Below are positions 8,804 through 21,018 of a DNA stretch of 64,000 nt, piece by piece. The stretch is from assembly GCF_000717345.1 (NCBI RefSeq), contig NZ_JNZA01000031.1:102528-166527 (forward strand), read 5' to 3'. The notes under the pieces were generated by a model that was not told where the DNA came from, did no database searches, and saw nothing but the letters and a program-made list of their open reading frames with translations. Every line of letters begins with the position of its first letter. The first letter of the stretch is position 1. The DNA is from Streptomyces lydicus. Its GTDB lineage: Bacteria > Actinomycetota > Actinomycetes > Streptomycetales > Streptomycetaceae. The position numbers and the translations under genes were made by a program.

Positions 8804-10228
8804 ATGTTCGATCCAGACATAGCGCCCAGTGGCACCCTCCTCGGCCTCCTTCAGCGAGGCCGCGGCGACGGGACCCTGCATGCCCTCGCGGCGCCGCGGG
8901 CGGAGGCGCTCGCGGCACTCAACGACTGCGTGCTGCGCGACCCCCGGCGCGACTGGCAGGTGGAGAACCGCTCGCTGTACTACGCCCGCCTGTACATGCA
9001 GCTCGACGGCGGCCTGGAGGAGATCGAACGGCACCTCTTCCACCCCGACGACCTCCTGGACACGGGGGAGGAGCGCACCGGTCTCGCCCTCGCCGTCCTC
9101 GGCCACCTCGCCGCGTACGGCAGGGACGCCGCCCGACTGCTGCTGCGCAGCTACGCCGCGGCCGGCAGCAACTGGCGGTGGGCTCTGGACGAGCTCGCTC
9201 TGCGTGACGACGACGCCGGGCTGATGACCCTCGCCCCGGCCGTGCTCGCCCGCTTCCCCGCGACCGAGCAGGGCGAGGCCGAGCTGGCCGCCGCCGTCCG
9301 TGACGCCTTCGAGCCCCGGCCCTGGCGGCTGTGGGCCGAGGACCCCCGTTACGGCGCCCGCCTCTCCGCCGCCGGGGAGCAGGGCTCCTTCGATCGCTGG
9401 CAGCGGCAGCTGCGGCCCCGCGGGCCGCGTCCCGGCTGGAGCGTGACCGAGGTCCTGAAGTGGGCCCAGGAGGGGCTCGACCTGGAGCCCGCCGAGCACC
9501 GGTACCTCGCCGCGGCCCGGTGCCTGGGCGCCGTGGTCGCCCCGGAGGACCGCCCCGAGCTGCTGCGGGCCGCCCGCAGCGGACCGGACGCGGCCCGCGC
9601 GGCCGTGCTCCACCACCTCGCCGAACGCGGCGATCCCGACGCCCTCGACCTGATCGAGGACGCGGCCACCTGCCCCTTCTCCTCCGAGCCGCTGGTCTCC
9701 GCGGCGCTCGCCTCCTTCGAGCGGATGCGCAGCGTCGCCGCCGTGGAGCGGGCCCGCGTCTGGGCGCCGCGCGCGGACCGGCTCGGTGCCTCCGCCGCCG
9801 CGATCCTCGCCCGCCGCGGCGCGCAGCGGGACGCCGAGCTGGTGCTGGCCGCGCTGCGCCGCACGGTCCGCGAGGAGGGTCCGGACGCGGACGGCCTGTG
9901 GGAGCTGGTCGACGGCACCGGCCGCCTCGGCGTCGCCTGCGCCGCCCCCGTACTGCGGCACGTCTACCGCGAGACCTCCTCCTCCCACCTCCGCGGCCGG
10001 GCCGCCGCCGCGCTCGCCGCCACGGACCCGGGCTTCGCGGCCGGCTTCGCCGTCGAGTGCCTCTGGGACTGCGAGGAGACCACCCGCGAGCTGGCCGCCC
10101 TGCACGCCGCCACCGGCGACGCCCGGGTCGTCGAACAACTCCGCCGGCTCGCCGCCGACCCGGCCGAGGAGGCCGAGGTACAGACGGCCGTCCGCAGCAG
10201 ATTCGGACCGGACGCCTCGGCGGTGTGA
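8804..10228 (+). CDS. HEAT-like repeat protein, conserved in actinomycetes
   Basis: A 474-residue, alanine- and leucine-rich helical protein without signal peptide or membrane segments. Repeated helical hairpins such as ALAVLGHLAAYGRDAARLLL, AAVLHHLAERGDPDALDLI and RAAAALAATDPGFAAGF suggest a HEAT/armadillo-like solenoid used for binding other proteins. The ATG at 8804 was preferred to an in-frame ATG at 8747 because the extra residues are low complexity. The following gene has its own promoter. No catalytic motif was seen. Confidence 0.75.
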   Translation: MFDPDIAPSGTLLGLLQRGRGDGTLHALAAPRAEALAALNDCVLRDPRRDWQVENRSLYYARLYMQLDGGLEEIERHLFHPDDLLDTGEERTGLALAVLGHLAAYGRDAARLLLRSYAAAGSNWRWALDELALRDDDAGLMTLAPAVLARFPATEQGEAELAAAVRDAFEPRPWRLWAEDPRYGARLSAAGEQGSFDRWQRQLRPRGPRPGWSVTEVLKWAQEGLDLEPAEHRYLAAARCLGAVVAPEDRPELLRAARSGPDAARAAVLHHLAERGDPDALDLIEDAATCPFSSEPLVSAALASFERMRSVAAVERARVWAPRADRLGASAAAILARRGAQRDAELVLAALRRTVREEGPDADGLWELVDGTGRLGVACAAPVLRHVYRETSSSHLRGRAAAALAATDPGFAAGFAVECLWDCEETTRELAALHAATGDARVVEQLRRLAADPAEEAEVQTAVRSRFGPDASAV

Positions 10229-10300
10229 CCGGACGCCTCGACGGGGGAGGGCGTCCGGGGCGGGGTGACTCAGGTTCTGTCCGGCGGATCGTGTGACTAA

Positions 10301-10306
10301 TAGGCT
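10301..10306 (+). promoter_or_regulatory. -10 element TAGGCT of a leaderless promoter
   Basis: TAGGCT ends six bases before the ATG at 10313 and no Shine-Dalgarno intervenes, so the methyltransferase mRNA probably starts at its start codon. Confidence 0.5.
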
Positions 10307-10312
10307 GCGCCG

Positions 10313-11077
10313 ATGGAACGCGCAACCAACGTGCCCGAGAGCGTCGCCCGGCCCGCGGATCCGGTCCGGGCCAATGACTACGACAGCTTCGCCGAGGCGT
10401 ACTCGGCGGAAACCGAGAACAACCTCGTGAACGCGTACTACGCGCGGCCCGCGATGTTAGCCCTGGCCGGAGACGTGGCCGGCCGTCGGATCCTGGACGC
10501 CGGCTGCGGCTCGGGCCCCCTGTCGGCTGCCCTGCGCGAGCGCGGCGCGGTCGTCACCGGCATCGATGCCAGCGCCGGGATGCTGGCGCTGGCCAGGCGG
10601 CGGCTGGGCGACGACGTGGTCCTGCACGTGGCCGACCTGAGCGACCGTCTGCCGTTCGCCGACGGTGCGTTCGACGACGTGGTCGCGTCGCTGGTACTGC
10701 ACTACCTGGAGGACTGGGGGCCGGCGCTGGCCGAGCTACGGCGAGTGCTCAGGCCCGGCGGCCGGCTGATCGCGTCGGTGGAGCACCCTTTCGTGGCCTA
10801 CACGATCGAGGATCCCCGGCCCGACTACTTCGCGACCACCAGCTATACCTTCGACTGGACGTTCAACGGGCAGTCCGTCCCGATGCGGTTCTGGCGCAAG
10901 CCGTTGCACGCGATGACCGATGCCTTCACCACCGCCGGCTTCCGCCTCTCTGTCCTCAGCGAGCCGCAGCCGGACCCGGCCGCCCGTGAACTGTTCCCCG
11001 ACGGCTTCGATGACCTTTCGACCAAGACCTGCTTCCTGTTCTTCGTCGTCGAGGTACCGCCGTCGGCCGCGGGCTAG
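10313..11077 (+). CDS. Class I SAM-dependent methyltransferase, TTA-containing
   Basis: A 254-residue methyltransferase of the UbiE/class I type. The SAM-binding motif I reads RILDAGCGSGPLSAAL, motif II VTGIDASAGML, followed by VVLHVADLSDRLPFADGAFDDVVASLVLHYLEDW and LRPGGRLIASVEHP. The substrate cannot be deduced. Codon 49 is TTA (10457-10459), rare in Streptomyces, so translation may depend on bldA and be developmentally timed. Its TAG stop lies inside the left CTAGGG repeat that flanks the insertion sequence; before insertion it would have overlapped the convergent gene now at 12121. Confidence 0.9.
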   Translation: MERATNVPESVARPADPVRANDYDSFAEAYSAETENNLVNAYYARPAMLALAGDVAGRRILDAGCGSGPLSAALRERGAVVTGIDASAGMLALARRRLGDDVVLHVADLSDRLPFADGAFDDVVASLVLHYLEDWGPALAELRRVLRPGGRLIASVEHPFVAYTIEDPRPDYFATTSYTFDWTFNGQSVPMRFWRKPLHAMTDAFTTAGFRLSVLSEPQPDPAARELFPDGFDDLSTKTCFLFFVVEVPPSAAG

Positions 11078-11079
11078 GG

Positions 11080-12120
11080 GCTGTCGTTTGGATCATGCCG
11101 GGCTCGCGGGGTCTGGCACCGCACCTCGCCGCGTTGTCGTCGGTCGCCAGGGCTCCGCCCTGACTCCCTTCACGGCAGGCGGCTGCTGGTCGAACGTGTC
11201 CGTTGCGGACGGCCTGTGGCCCACGTCGCCGCCGAAATGGGCGTATCGTGGCCCACGGCCCACAAGTGGATGCGACGGTGGCTGGCAGAAGGCGACGCCG
11301 GCCTGCAAGACCGCTCCAGCCGACCGCATAAGACCCCACACCGCACGGCGCCTGACGTCGAAGACCGTATCTGCACGCTGCGACAAACCCGCAAGTTGGG
11401 TCCGGCCAGGATCGGCCCGATCCTCGGTCTGCCGGCCTCGACCGTGCATCGGGTCCTGACCCGCCGTGGCCTGCACCGGCTGGCCTGGCTCGACCGGCCC
11501 ACCGGCGAGCCGATCCGTCGCTACGAACGAGCCCGGCCCGGCGAGATGGTCCACGTCGACATCAAGAAACTCGGCAACATCCCCGAGGGAGGCGGCTGGC
11601 GCACGGTCGGCAGGACCGCGGGCGCCCACAACAAGCAGGCCACCACCGACCAGCGCAAGGGCTGCAAGCCGGTGATCGGCTACAGCTACATCCACTCCGC
11701 CGTCGACGACCACTCCCGCCTGGCCTACAGCGAAGTCCACATCGACGAACGCAAGGAAACCGCGATCGCCTTCTGGCGCCGGGCCCAAGCCTTCTTCGCC
11801 TCGCATGGGATATCCGTCGAGCGCGTCCTGACCGACAACGGCTCCTGCTACAAGTCCAAGCTGTTCACCCGGACCCTCACCGCGGCCGGCATCGCCCACA
11901 AGCGCATCCGGCCCTACCGGCCACAGACCAACGGCAAAGTGGAACGCTTCAACCGCATCCTGCTCGACGAATGGGCCTACATCCGGCCCTACACCAGCAA
12001 CACCGAACGCACCGCAGCCCTGACAGACTTCCTCCACACCTACAACCACCACCGCAGCCACACCGCACTCGGCGGCAAGCCACCCATCACCCGCGTGAAC
12101 AACCCTGCGTGTCAATACAC
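11080..12120 (+). mobile_element. IS481-family insertion sequence, about 1.04 kb
   Basis: The element carries an IS481-type transposase and is bounded by CTAGGG at 11074-11079 and at 12121-12126, a plausible 6-bp target duplication; IS481 elements are known to favour CTAG-centred targets. The length fits the family. I could not find convincing terminal inverted repeats, so exact ends are inferred from the flanking repeats. The transposase stop codon lies in the right-hand repeat. The left 130 nt lack an in-frame transposase start. Confidence 0.65.
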
Positions 12121-12124
12121 CTAG
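11216..12124 (+). CDS. IS481-family transposase, N-terminus apparently frameshifted
   Basis: The visible protein (302 residues from GTG 11216) has an N-terminal helix-turn-helix (VAHVAAEMGVSWPTAHKW) and an rve integrase core with the DDE residues in HVDIKKLG (first Asp), LTDNGSCY (second Asp) and NGKVERFNRIL (Glu). Its family normally has about 20 further N-terminal residues ending LLVERVRCGRPVAHVAAE. These continue in frame from about 11174, but the preceding VVVGRQGSALTPF segment lies in another frame, so a 1- or 2-nt indel near 11170 is likely. The transposase may be inactive, or use the GTG start. Confidence 0.75.
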   Translation: MAHVAAEMGVSWPTAHKWMRRWLAEGDAGLQDRSSRPHKTPHRTAPDVEDRICTLRQTRKLGPARIGPILGLPASTVHRVLTRRGLHRLAWLDRPTGEPIRRYERARPGEMVHVDIKKLGNIPEGGGWRTVGRTAGAHNKQATTDQRKGCKPVIGYSYIHSAVDDHSRLAYSEVHIDERKETAIAFWRRAQAFFASHGISVERVLTDNGSCYKSKLFTRTLTAAGIAHKRIRPYRPQTNGKVERFNRILLDEWAYIRPYTSNTERTAALTDFLHTYNHHRSHTALGGKPPITRVNNPACQYT

Positions 12125-12387
12125 GGCTCGTTGCGGGGCCGGGGGCGCGAGCGGGGGTGGTCCTGGTCTTCGGCGAAGGAGAGGCCCTCGGCTTTCAGGG
12201 CGTCGTGCAGGATGTGCAGGGCCTTGGGGCCCATGCCGTGCAGCTGGCGCAGTTCGGATTCGCTGACGCCGGCCAGCTGGGAGAGGCGTAGATAGCCGGC
12301 CCGTTCCAGCGCCCGGCGGGCGGGGGCGCCGATCCGCGGGGGGATGCCGTCCGAGGGTTCGCCCGTCTCCGCGCCGTCCGCCGTCAC
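12121..12387 (-). CDS. Small helix-hairpin-helix protein (RNA polymerase alpha-CTD-like fold)
   Basis: An 88-residue protein whose core (PARRALERAGYLRLSQLAGV and ELRQLHGMGPKALHILHDAL) matches the helix-hairpin-helix fold seen in the C-terminal domain of the RNA polymerase alpha subunit. It probably binds DNA. The GTG at 12387 is preceded by GAGGAGG with a 4-nt gap. The TAG stop overlaps the right flank of the insertion sequence, so the gene was left intact by the insertion. Confidence 0.75.
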   Translation of the reverse strand: MTADGAETGEPSDGIPPRIGAPARRALERAGYLRLSQLAGVSESELRQLHGMGPKALHILHDALKAEGLSFAEDQDHPRSRPRPRNEP

Positions 12388-12536
12388 AGGGCCTCCTCGT
12401 CGTCCGTCCGCGCGCCCCCGCCTTCAGCCTGACACCCCCGCGGCGGCGCCGCGCGCAGGGGAACGCTCATGGGACGTTCTCCGGCTGGAAAGATCCCCTT
12501 GGCTCCCTGAACGCACGGCACGCCGACAACAGCGGT

Positions 12537-13664
12537 ATGCGTGTCGTCATCGTCACCGAATCCTTCCCGCCCGATGTCAACGGCGTCGCCCACTGCGCCC
12601 TGGAAACCGCCCGGCACCTCGTACGGCGCGGGCACGAACCGCTCGTCATCGCACCGCTCGGTGGCGGCGCGCCCGGCGCCGCGACGTGGGAGAGCCCCTG
12701 CCCCGTCGTCCGGGTGCCCTCGATGCCGCTGCCCGGATACCCGCAGGTGCGGATCGCGCTCCCCGGGCGCCGGCTCTCCGGGGCACTCGCCGAGCACCGT
12801 CCCGACGTGGTGCACCTCGCCAGCCCCTTCGTCCTCGGAGCCCGCGGCATGGCGGCCGCGGCCCGGCGCCGGGTGCCCGCGATCGCCGTCTACCAGACCG
12901 ATCTGGGCCGCTACGCCCGTACCTACCTGGGAGGCGGCGCGGCCACGGCCTGGCGGCGCATCCGGGCGGTGCACGCGGCCGCCGACCGCACCCTCGCGCC
13001 CTCCAGCGCGGCGCTGCTGGACCTGAGCGAGCACGGGGTGCCGCGGGTCCACCTCTGGCCGCGCGGCGTCGACTCCCGGCGGTTCCACCCGGGGCGGCGG
13101 GACCCCGTGCTGCGCAGTTCGCTGGCCGCGGGGCGAGAGTTGCTGGTGGGGTACGTGGGACGACTGGCGCCGGAGAAGGACGTCCGGCTGCTGGCCGAGA
13201 CCTCCCGGCTCCCCGGCGTGCGCACCGTCGTCATCGGTGAGGGGCCCAGCGCCGCCGGGCTGCGCGCCGCGCTGCCCGAGGTCCGCTTCCTCGGCCGCCG
13301 CACCGGCGACGAACTCGCCCGCCTCTACGCCTCGTTGGACGTCTTCGTGCACACCGGGCCGTACGAGACCTTCTGCCAGACCGTGCAGGAGGCGATGGCC
13401 TCCGGCGTGCCGGTGGTCGCGCCGCGGGCCGGCGGACCGGTCGACCTGGTCGACCACGGGCGTACCGGCCTGCTGGTGACACCCGGCGACGGCGGCGCCT
13501 TCCGGGACGCGGTGCGCTTCCTCGGGGGCAGCGCGGAGCTGCGCGCCCGCTACGGCGCCGCGGGCCGCCGGGCCGTCGCCGACCGCACCTGGGAGGCGGT
13601 CGGCGACCAGCTCCTGGGCCACTACCAGGCCGTGCTCGCCGACCGGACGGCGGTGGCGGCATGA
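12537..13664 (+). CDS. GT4-family glycosyltransferase (mannosyltransferase-like)
   Basis: A 375-residue GT-B fold enzyme starting MRVVIVTESFPPDVNGVA, the usual N-terminus of GT4 enzymes that use GDP-mannose or UDP sugars. The donor-binding half shows LLVGYVGRLAPEKDVRLLAE, VVIGEGPS and the EX7E-type motif YETFCQTVQEAMASGVPVVA. It is closest in appearance to actinobacterial PimB/MshA-like transferases, but substrate and acceptor are not determined. It overlaps the next gene by 4 nt (ATGA) and starts a four-gene run of overlapping genes. Confidence 0.87.
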   Translation: MRVVIVTESFPPDVNGVAHCALETARHLVRRGHEPLVIAPLGGGAPGAATWESPCPVVRVPSMPLPGYPQVRIALPGRRLSGALAEHRPDVVHLASPFVLGARGMAAAARRRVPAIAVYQTDLGRYARTYLGGGAATAWRRIRAVHAAADRTLAPSSAALLDLSEHGVPRVHLWPRGVDSRRFHPGRRDPVLRSSLAAGRELLVGYVGRLAPEKDVRLLAETSRLPGVRTVVIGEGPSAAGLRAALPEVRFLGRRTGDELARLYASLDVFVHTGPYETFCQTVQEAMASGVPVVAPRAGGPVDLVDHGRTGLLVTPGDGGAFRDAVRFLGGSAELRARYGAAGRRAVADRTWEAVGDQLLGHYQAVLADRTAVAA

Positions 13665-14899
13665 ACCGGCGGGAAGAGGCCGGCGCGGGCCTGCGGATCG
13701 TCCGGATCGCCAACTTCGTCACCCCGGCCTCCGGCGGGCTGCGCACCGCCCTGCGGGAGCTCGGCGCCGGCTACCGGGCCGCCGGGCACGAACCGGTGCT
13801 GATCGTGCCCGGACCGCCGGGCCGCACCGGGACCGGCGGCGCGGGCGGGATACGCGACGAACTCACCGCGCAGGGACGGGTGATCACCCTGCCCGGGCCG
13901 GAGCTGCCCGGCAGCGGCGGCTACCGCATGCTGACCGACCGGCGGCAGCTGCAGCGCCTGCTGGCGGCGCTCGCCCCCGACCGGCTGGAGGTCTCCGACC
14001 GGACGACGCTGCGCTGGACCGGCGAGTGGGCCCGCCGGGCCCGGGTGCCCGCCGTGATGGTCTCGCACGAGAGCGTCGACGGGGTGCTGCGCACCTGGGG
14101 CGTGCCGCAGCCGCTCGCCCGGGCCGCCGCCGACCGGCTCAACCGCCGTACCGCGCACGCCTACAGCCGGGTGGTGTGCACGACCGAGTGGGCGGCGGCG
14201 GAGTTCACCCGGGCCGGTGCGCGCAACGTCGTACGGGCGCCGCTCGGCGTCGACCTCGCCGCCTGGCACCCGGACTGCCGCAGCGCGGAACTGCGCCGCC
14301 GCTGCGCGGGCCGGGCCGAGCACCTGCTGCTGATGTGCTCCCGGCTGTCGCAGGAGAAGCGGCCCGGGCGGGCGCTGGACGCCCTGGCCGAGCTGCGCCG
14401 GCGCGGCGTCGACGCGGCGCTGGTGGTGGTCGGTGACGGGCCGCTGCGGTCCCGTCTGGAGGCGCGGGCGCGCGCCGAGCGGCTGCCCGCGGCGTTCCTC
14501 GGGCACCTCGCCGACCGCGCCCGGGTCGCCGCGCTCCAGGCCAGCGCCGACCTCGCGCTGGCGCCCGGACCGGCCGAGACGTTCGGGCTGGCCGCCCTCG
14601 AGGCACTGGCCTGCGGCACCCCGGTCGTCGCCAGCGCGGCCTCGGCGCTGGCCGGACTCGTCGGCAGCGGCGGCGACACCGCGCTGGACGACGGGCCCTC
14701 GTTCGCCGACGCCGTCCAGCGGGTGCTCGCGCGGCCCGGGCCCGCGCGGCGCGGCGCCGCCCGCCGGCGTGCGGAGGGGTACGGCTGGCAGCCGGCCGTC
14801 GAGGCGTTCCTCGCGGCGCACGACGCGCCCGTGGCGCTCGGCCGGCCGGCTGCCGCGCCGGTCCCGCCGCACCCGGCCGGCCCCCGGAGCGGGAGGTGA
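13661..14899 (+). CDS. GT4-family glycosyltransferase
   Basis: A second GT-B glycosyltransferase, 412 residues, with RIANFVTPASGGLRTALREL at the N-terminus and LLLMCSRLSQEKRPGRALDAL, LVVVGDGPLRSRLE and AETFGLAALEALACGTPVVAS in the donor domain. The Glu pair of the EX7E motif is present. It is translationally coupled to the upstream transferase (ATGA overlap) and followed by an SGNH hydrolase, suggesting a small glycoconjugate or cell-envelope modification pathway. Substrates are unknown. Confidence 0.87.
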   Translation: MNRREEAGAGLRIVRIANFVTPASGGLRTALRELGAGYRAAGHEPVLIVPGPPGRTGTGGAGGIRDELTAQGRVITLPGPELPGSGGYRMLTDRRQLQRLLAALAPDRLEVSDRTTLRWTGEWARRARVPAVMVSHESVDGVLRTWGVPQPLARAAADRLNRRTAHAYSRVVCTTEWAAAEFTRAGARNVVRAPLGVDLAAWHPDCRSAELRRRCAGRAEHLLLMCSRLSQEKRPGRALDALAELRRRGVDAALVVVGDGPLRSRLEARARAERLPAAFLGHLADRARVAALQASADLALAPGPAETFGLAALEALACGTPVVASAASALAGLVGSGGDTALDDGPSFADAVQRVLARPGPARRGAARRRAEGYGWQPAVEAFLAAHDAPVALGRPAAAPVPPHPAGPRSGR

Positions 14900-14901
14900 C
14901 C

Positions 14902-15878
14902 ATGGCGTCCGAGGGAGTGGCGGCACCCGACTCCGGGGCGGCCGGTGGCGCCGCGGGCCCGTACCGCTTCGTCGCGCTCGGCGATTCGCTGACCGAGGGG
15001 CTGGGCGATCCCGTACGGGGCGGCGGCTGGCGCGGCTGGGCGGCCCTGCTCGCCGACGCGCTCGGCGAGACGCCCGGCAGCGTCGCGCTGGTCAACCTGG
15101 CGCGGAGCGGGGCGCTGGCGGCGGACATCGCCGAACGGCAGCTGCCCGCCGCGCGCGAGCTGACGCCGCGGTACGTCTCGCTGGTCGTCGGCGCGAACGA
15201 CACCCTGCGGGACGCCTTCGCCATCGAACGCGTCGCGGCCGCCCTGGACCTGGCGCACGGCGCGCTGAGCGCCGACGGGGCCGTGGTGCTGACCGCGTGC
15301 CTGCCCGATCCGGGGCGGATGCTCGGGCTGCCCGCGCCGCTGGCCCGTCCGCTGGCGCGCCGGATGCGGGCCGTCAACACCGTGGTCCACGCCGTCTCCG
15401 CCCGCTACGGGGGCGTGCATCTGCACCTGGCCGACCACCCCTGGGTCACCGACCGCGGCTCGTGGAGCGTGGACCGGCTGCATCCCAGCGAGCGTGGCCA
15501 CCGGCTGCTGGCCCGCGCCTTCCACGCGGCGCTCGCCGACACCGGCCTGCCCGTCGGGCGGCCGCCCGCCCTCACCCTCGACGGCCGGCCCCCGAGCCGC
15601 GCCGGGTCCGCCCTGTGGATGGCGACCAGGGGCACGCGCTGGGTCGCCGCCCGGTGCACGGATCTGCTGCCCGGCCTGCTCGCCCTGGCCGTCAAGGAGT
15701 GCCGGCACGGTCTGGCGGGCACCGGGCGGCTGCTGGACGCCGCCGCCGACCAGGCCACCCGCGGCGCGCTCACCGCACTCGGCGCGGACCGCCTGCCGAA
15801 GGACCCCGCCACCCCGCCGGCCGCCGACCGTGTGCCCGAAGACATCGCCACCGCGCCGGGCGCTGCGACAATGACAGG

Positions 15879-15882
<4 letters not shown>
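14902..15882 (+). CDS. SGNH/GDSL-family hydrolase
   Basis: A 326-residue esterase/lipase-type protein with GDSL block I (FVALGDSLTEGLGD, nucleophile Ser), block III (LVVGANDTLRD) and block V (SVDRLHPSERGHRLL, catalytic Asp and His). No signal peptide is visible, so it acts in the cytosol. I chose ATG 14902 because GGGAGG lies five bases upstream; a GTG at 14896 overlapping the previous stop is the alternative and adds two residues. The C-terminal 90 residues after the catalytic domain are helical and not recognised. It overlaps the oxoprolinase gene by 4 nt. Confidence 0.87.
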
Positions 15883-19492
<3,610 letters not shown>

Positions 19493-19496
<4 letters not shown>

Positions 19497-20371
19497 GTCT
19501 GTCCGCCCTGCCGCAGGCGCAGGAACCGTACCGGGGTGCCCGGCACCGCCTGCGCCGCGGGCGCCAGGAAGCGTTCGGGGACGACGCCGACGACCGGGTA
19601 GCCTCCGGTGGTGGGGTGGTCGTGCAGGAACAGCACCGGCTGGCCGTTGGGCGGGACCTGAAGGGCGCCCAACGGCATTCCCTCGCTGGGGAGTTCACCG
19701 GGGCGGGCGCGTTCCAGCGGCGGGCCCTCGGTGCGCAGCCCGATGCGGTTGCCGGCCGGGGAGACCCGGAAGCGGCCGGTGGTGAGGGTGCGCAGGCCGG
19801 CCTCGGTGAACCACGCGTCGCGCGGGCCGGGCAGGAACGGCAGGAGCAGCTCGGTGACCGGGCCGGCGTGCGGGACGGCGTCGGCGGCGGCGGGCGGGCC
19901 GTGCGGCGCGCCCAGCGGCAGCACGGCACCGTCGGTGAGCGGGTCGGGGCCCAGCCCGGAGAGCAGGTCGGTGGAGCGGCTGCCGAGCACCTCCTCGGCC
20001 TCGATGCCGCCGGCGAAGGCGAGATAGGAGCGCAGCCCGTGGGTGGCGGGTCCGGCGTCCAGGACGGCGCCCGCCGGGACGTGGCACGGGGCGCCCCAGG
20101 GGGCGGGGCGGCCGTCGACGGTCACCGGGCAGGGGGCGCCGGTGACCGCGACGGTGGTGGCCCGGCGGACCCGTACGGCGCAGCCCGTCAGCATCGTCTC
20201 CAGCGTGGCGGCCGACTCGGGGTTGCCGACCAGGCGGTTGCCGAGGCGGTGCGCGGGCGCGTCGAGGGCGCCGGAGCGCGGCACCCCGAGGTGGGCGTGG
20301 CCGGGCCGGCCGAGGTCCTGGACGATGGTGAGCGCGCCGGCCCGCACCACCGAGAAGGCGCGGTCGCTCAC
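19493..20371 (-). CDS. pxpC: 5-oxoprolinase subunit PxpC (biotin-dependent carboxyltransferase-like fold)
   Basis: A 292-residue protein with the AHS2/urea-amidolyase fold: VVRAGALTIVQDLGRPGHAHLGVPRSGALD, the usual family N-terminus, then LAFAGGIE and LGSRSTDLLSGLG. In the PxpABC complex it works with PxpB to activate 5-oxoproline for hydrolysis by PxpA. It starts with GTG overlapping the pxpB stop, and its TAG shares the palindrome CTAG with the stop of the convergent oxoprolinase. Last gene of the pxpABC operon. Confidence 0.9.
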
Positions 20372-21018
20372 CGGGCGGTCTCCACGGGGACGAAGCGGAC
20401 GCGGGTGCCGGGCGCGAGCAGTGCCGCGGGTTCGCGGCGCGGGTCCCACAGCACGGCGTCGGTGGTGCCGATCAGCTGCCAGCCACCGGGGGAGGAGCGC
20501 GGGTAGACCCCGGTGTACGGGCCGGCCAGCCCGACGGAGCCGACCGGGACCTTGGTACGGGGGGTGTCCCGGCGCGGTACGTGCAGCGGCTCGGGCAGCC
20601 CGGTCAGATAGCCGAAGCCGGGCGCGAACCCGCAGAAGGCGACGTGGAACGCGGTGCCGGAGTGCCGCCGGACCACCTCGTCGGGGGTGCTGCCCCACAG
20701 GGCGGCGACGTCGGCGAGGTCCGGGCCGTCGTAGCGCACCGGGATCTCCACGGTGGGCCGGCCGGCGGCGGTCAGCGGCGGGATGTCCCAGGTGGCGAGC
20801 TCGGCGATCAGTCCGCGGGGGTCGGCCAGACCGTCGAGGAAGACCGTGCGGGCGGCCGGCACGATCTCGCCGCGTCGCTCCGACGGGGCACCGCCGCCGG
20901 CCCACGGCAGGGCGTCGGCCGCGGCCCGGCGCAGCAGCTCGGCGTGCAGCGCCTCGACCTCCTCGGCGTCGTCCAGTTCGATCAGCAGCCCGTGTTCGCC
21001 GACCGGCAGCGGCCTCAT
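20368..21018 (-). CDS. pxpB: 5-oxoprolinase subunit PxpB (AHS1/KipI-like)
   Basis: A 216-residue allophanate-hydrolase subunit-1-like protein. The family signature AFCGFAPGFGYLTGLPEPLHVPRR is present, followed by VGSVGLAGPYTGVYPRSSPGGWQLIG. Partner of PxpC in 5-oxoproline activation. The ATG overlaps the pxpA stop (ATGA) and the stop overlaps the pxpC GTG, so all three subunits are translationally coupled. A KipI-type role in sporulation control is the classic misannotation; the complete operon argues for oxoprolinase. Confidence 0.9.
   Translation of the reverse strand: MRPLPVGEHGLLIELDDAEEVEALHAELLRRAAADALPWAGGGAPSERRGEIVPAARTVFLDGLADPRGLIAELATWDIPPLTAAGRPTVEIPVRYDGPDLADVAALWGSTPDEVVRRHSGTAFHVAFCGFAPGFGYLTGLPEPLHVPRRDTPRTKVPVGSVGLAGPYTGVYPRSSPGGWQLIGTTDAVLWDPRREPAALLAPGTRVRFVPVETAR

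Noticed and set aside
11080..11215. Inverted repeats expected at the ends of the IS element
   Set aside because: I compared the sequences next to both CTAGGG copies and found no convincing match, so no terminal repeats are reported.
14433..15878. Upstream extension of the oxoprolinase frame
   Set aside because: The frame happens to be open through the glycosyltransferase and GDSL genes, but those segments are Arg/Pro-rich noise; the family starts at the GTG at 15879.
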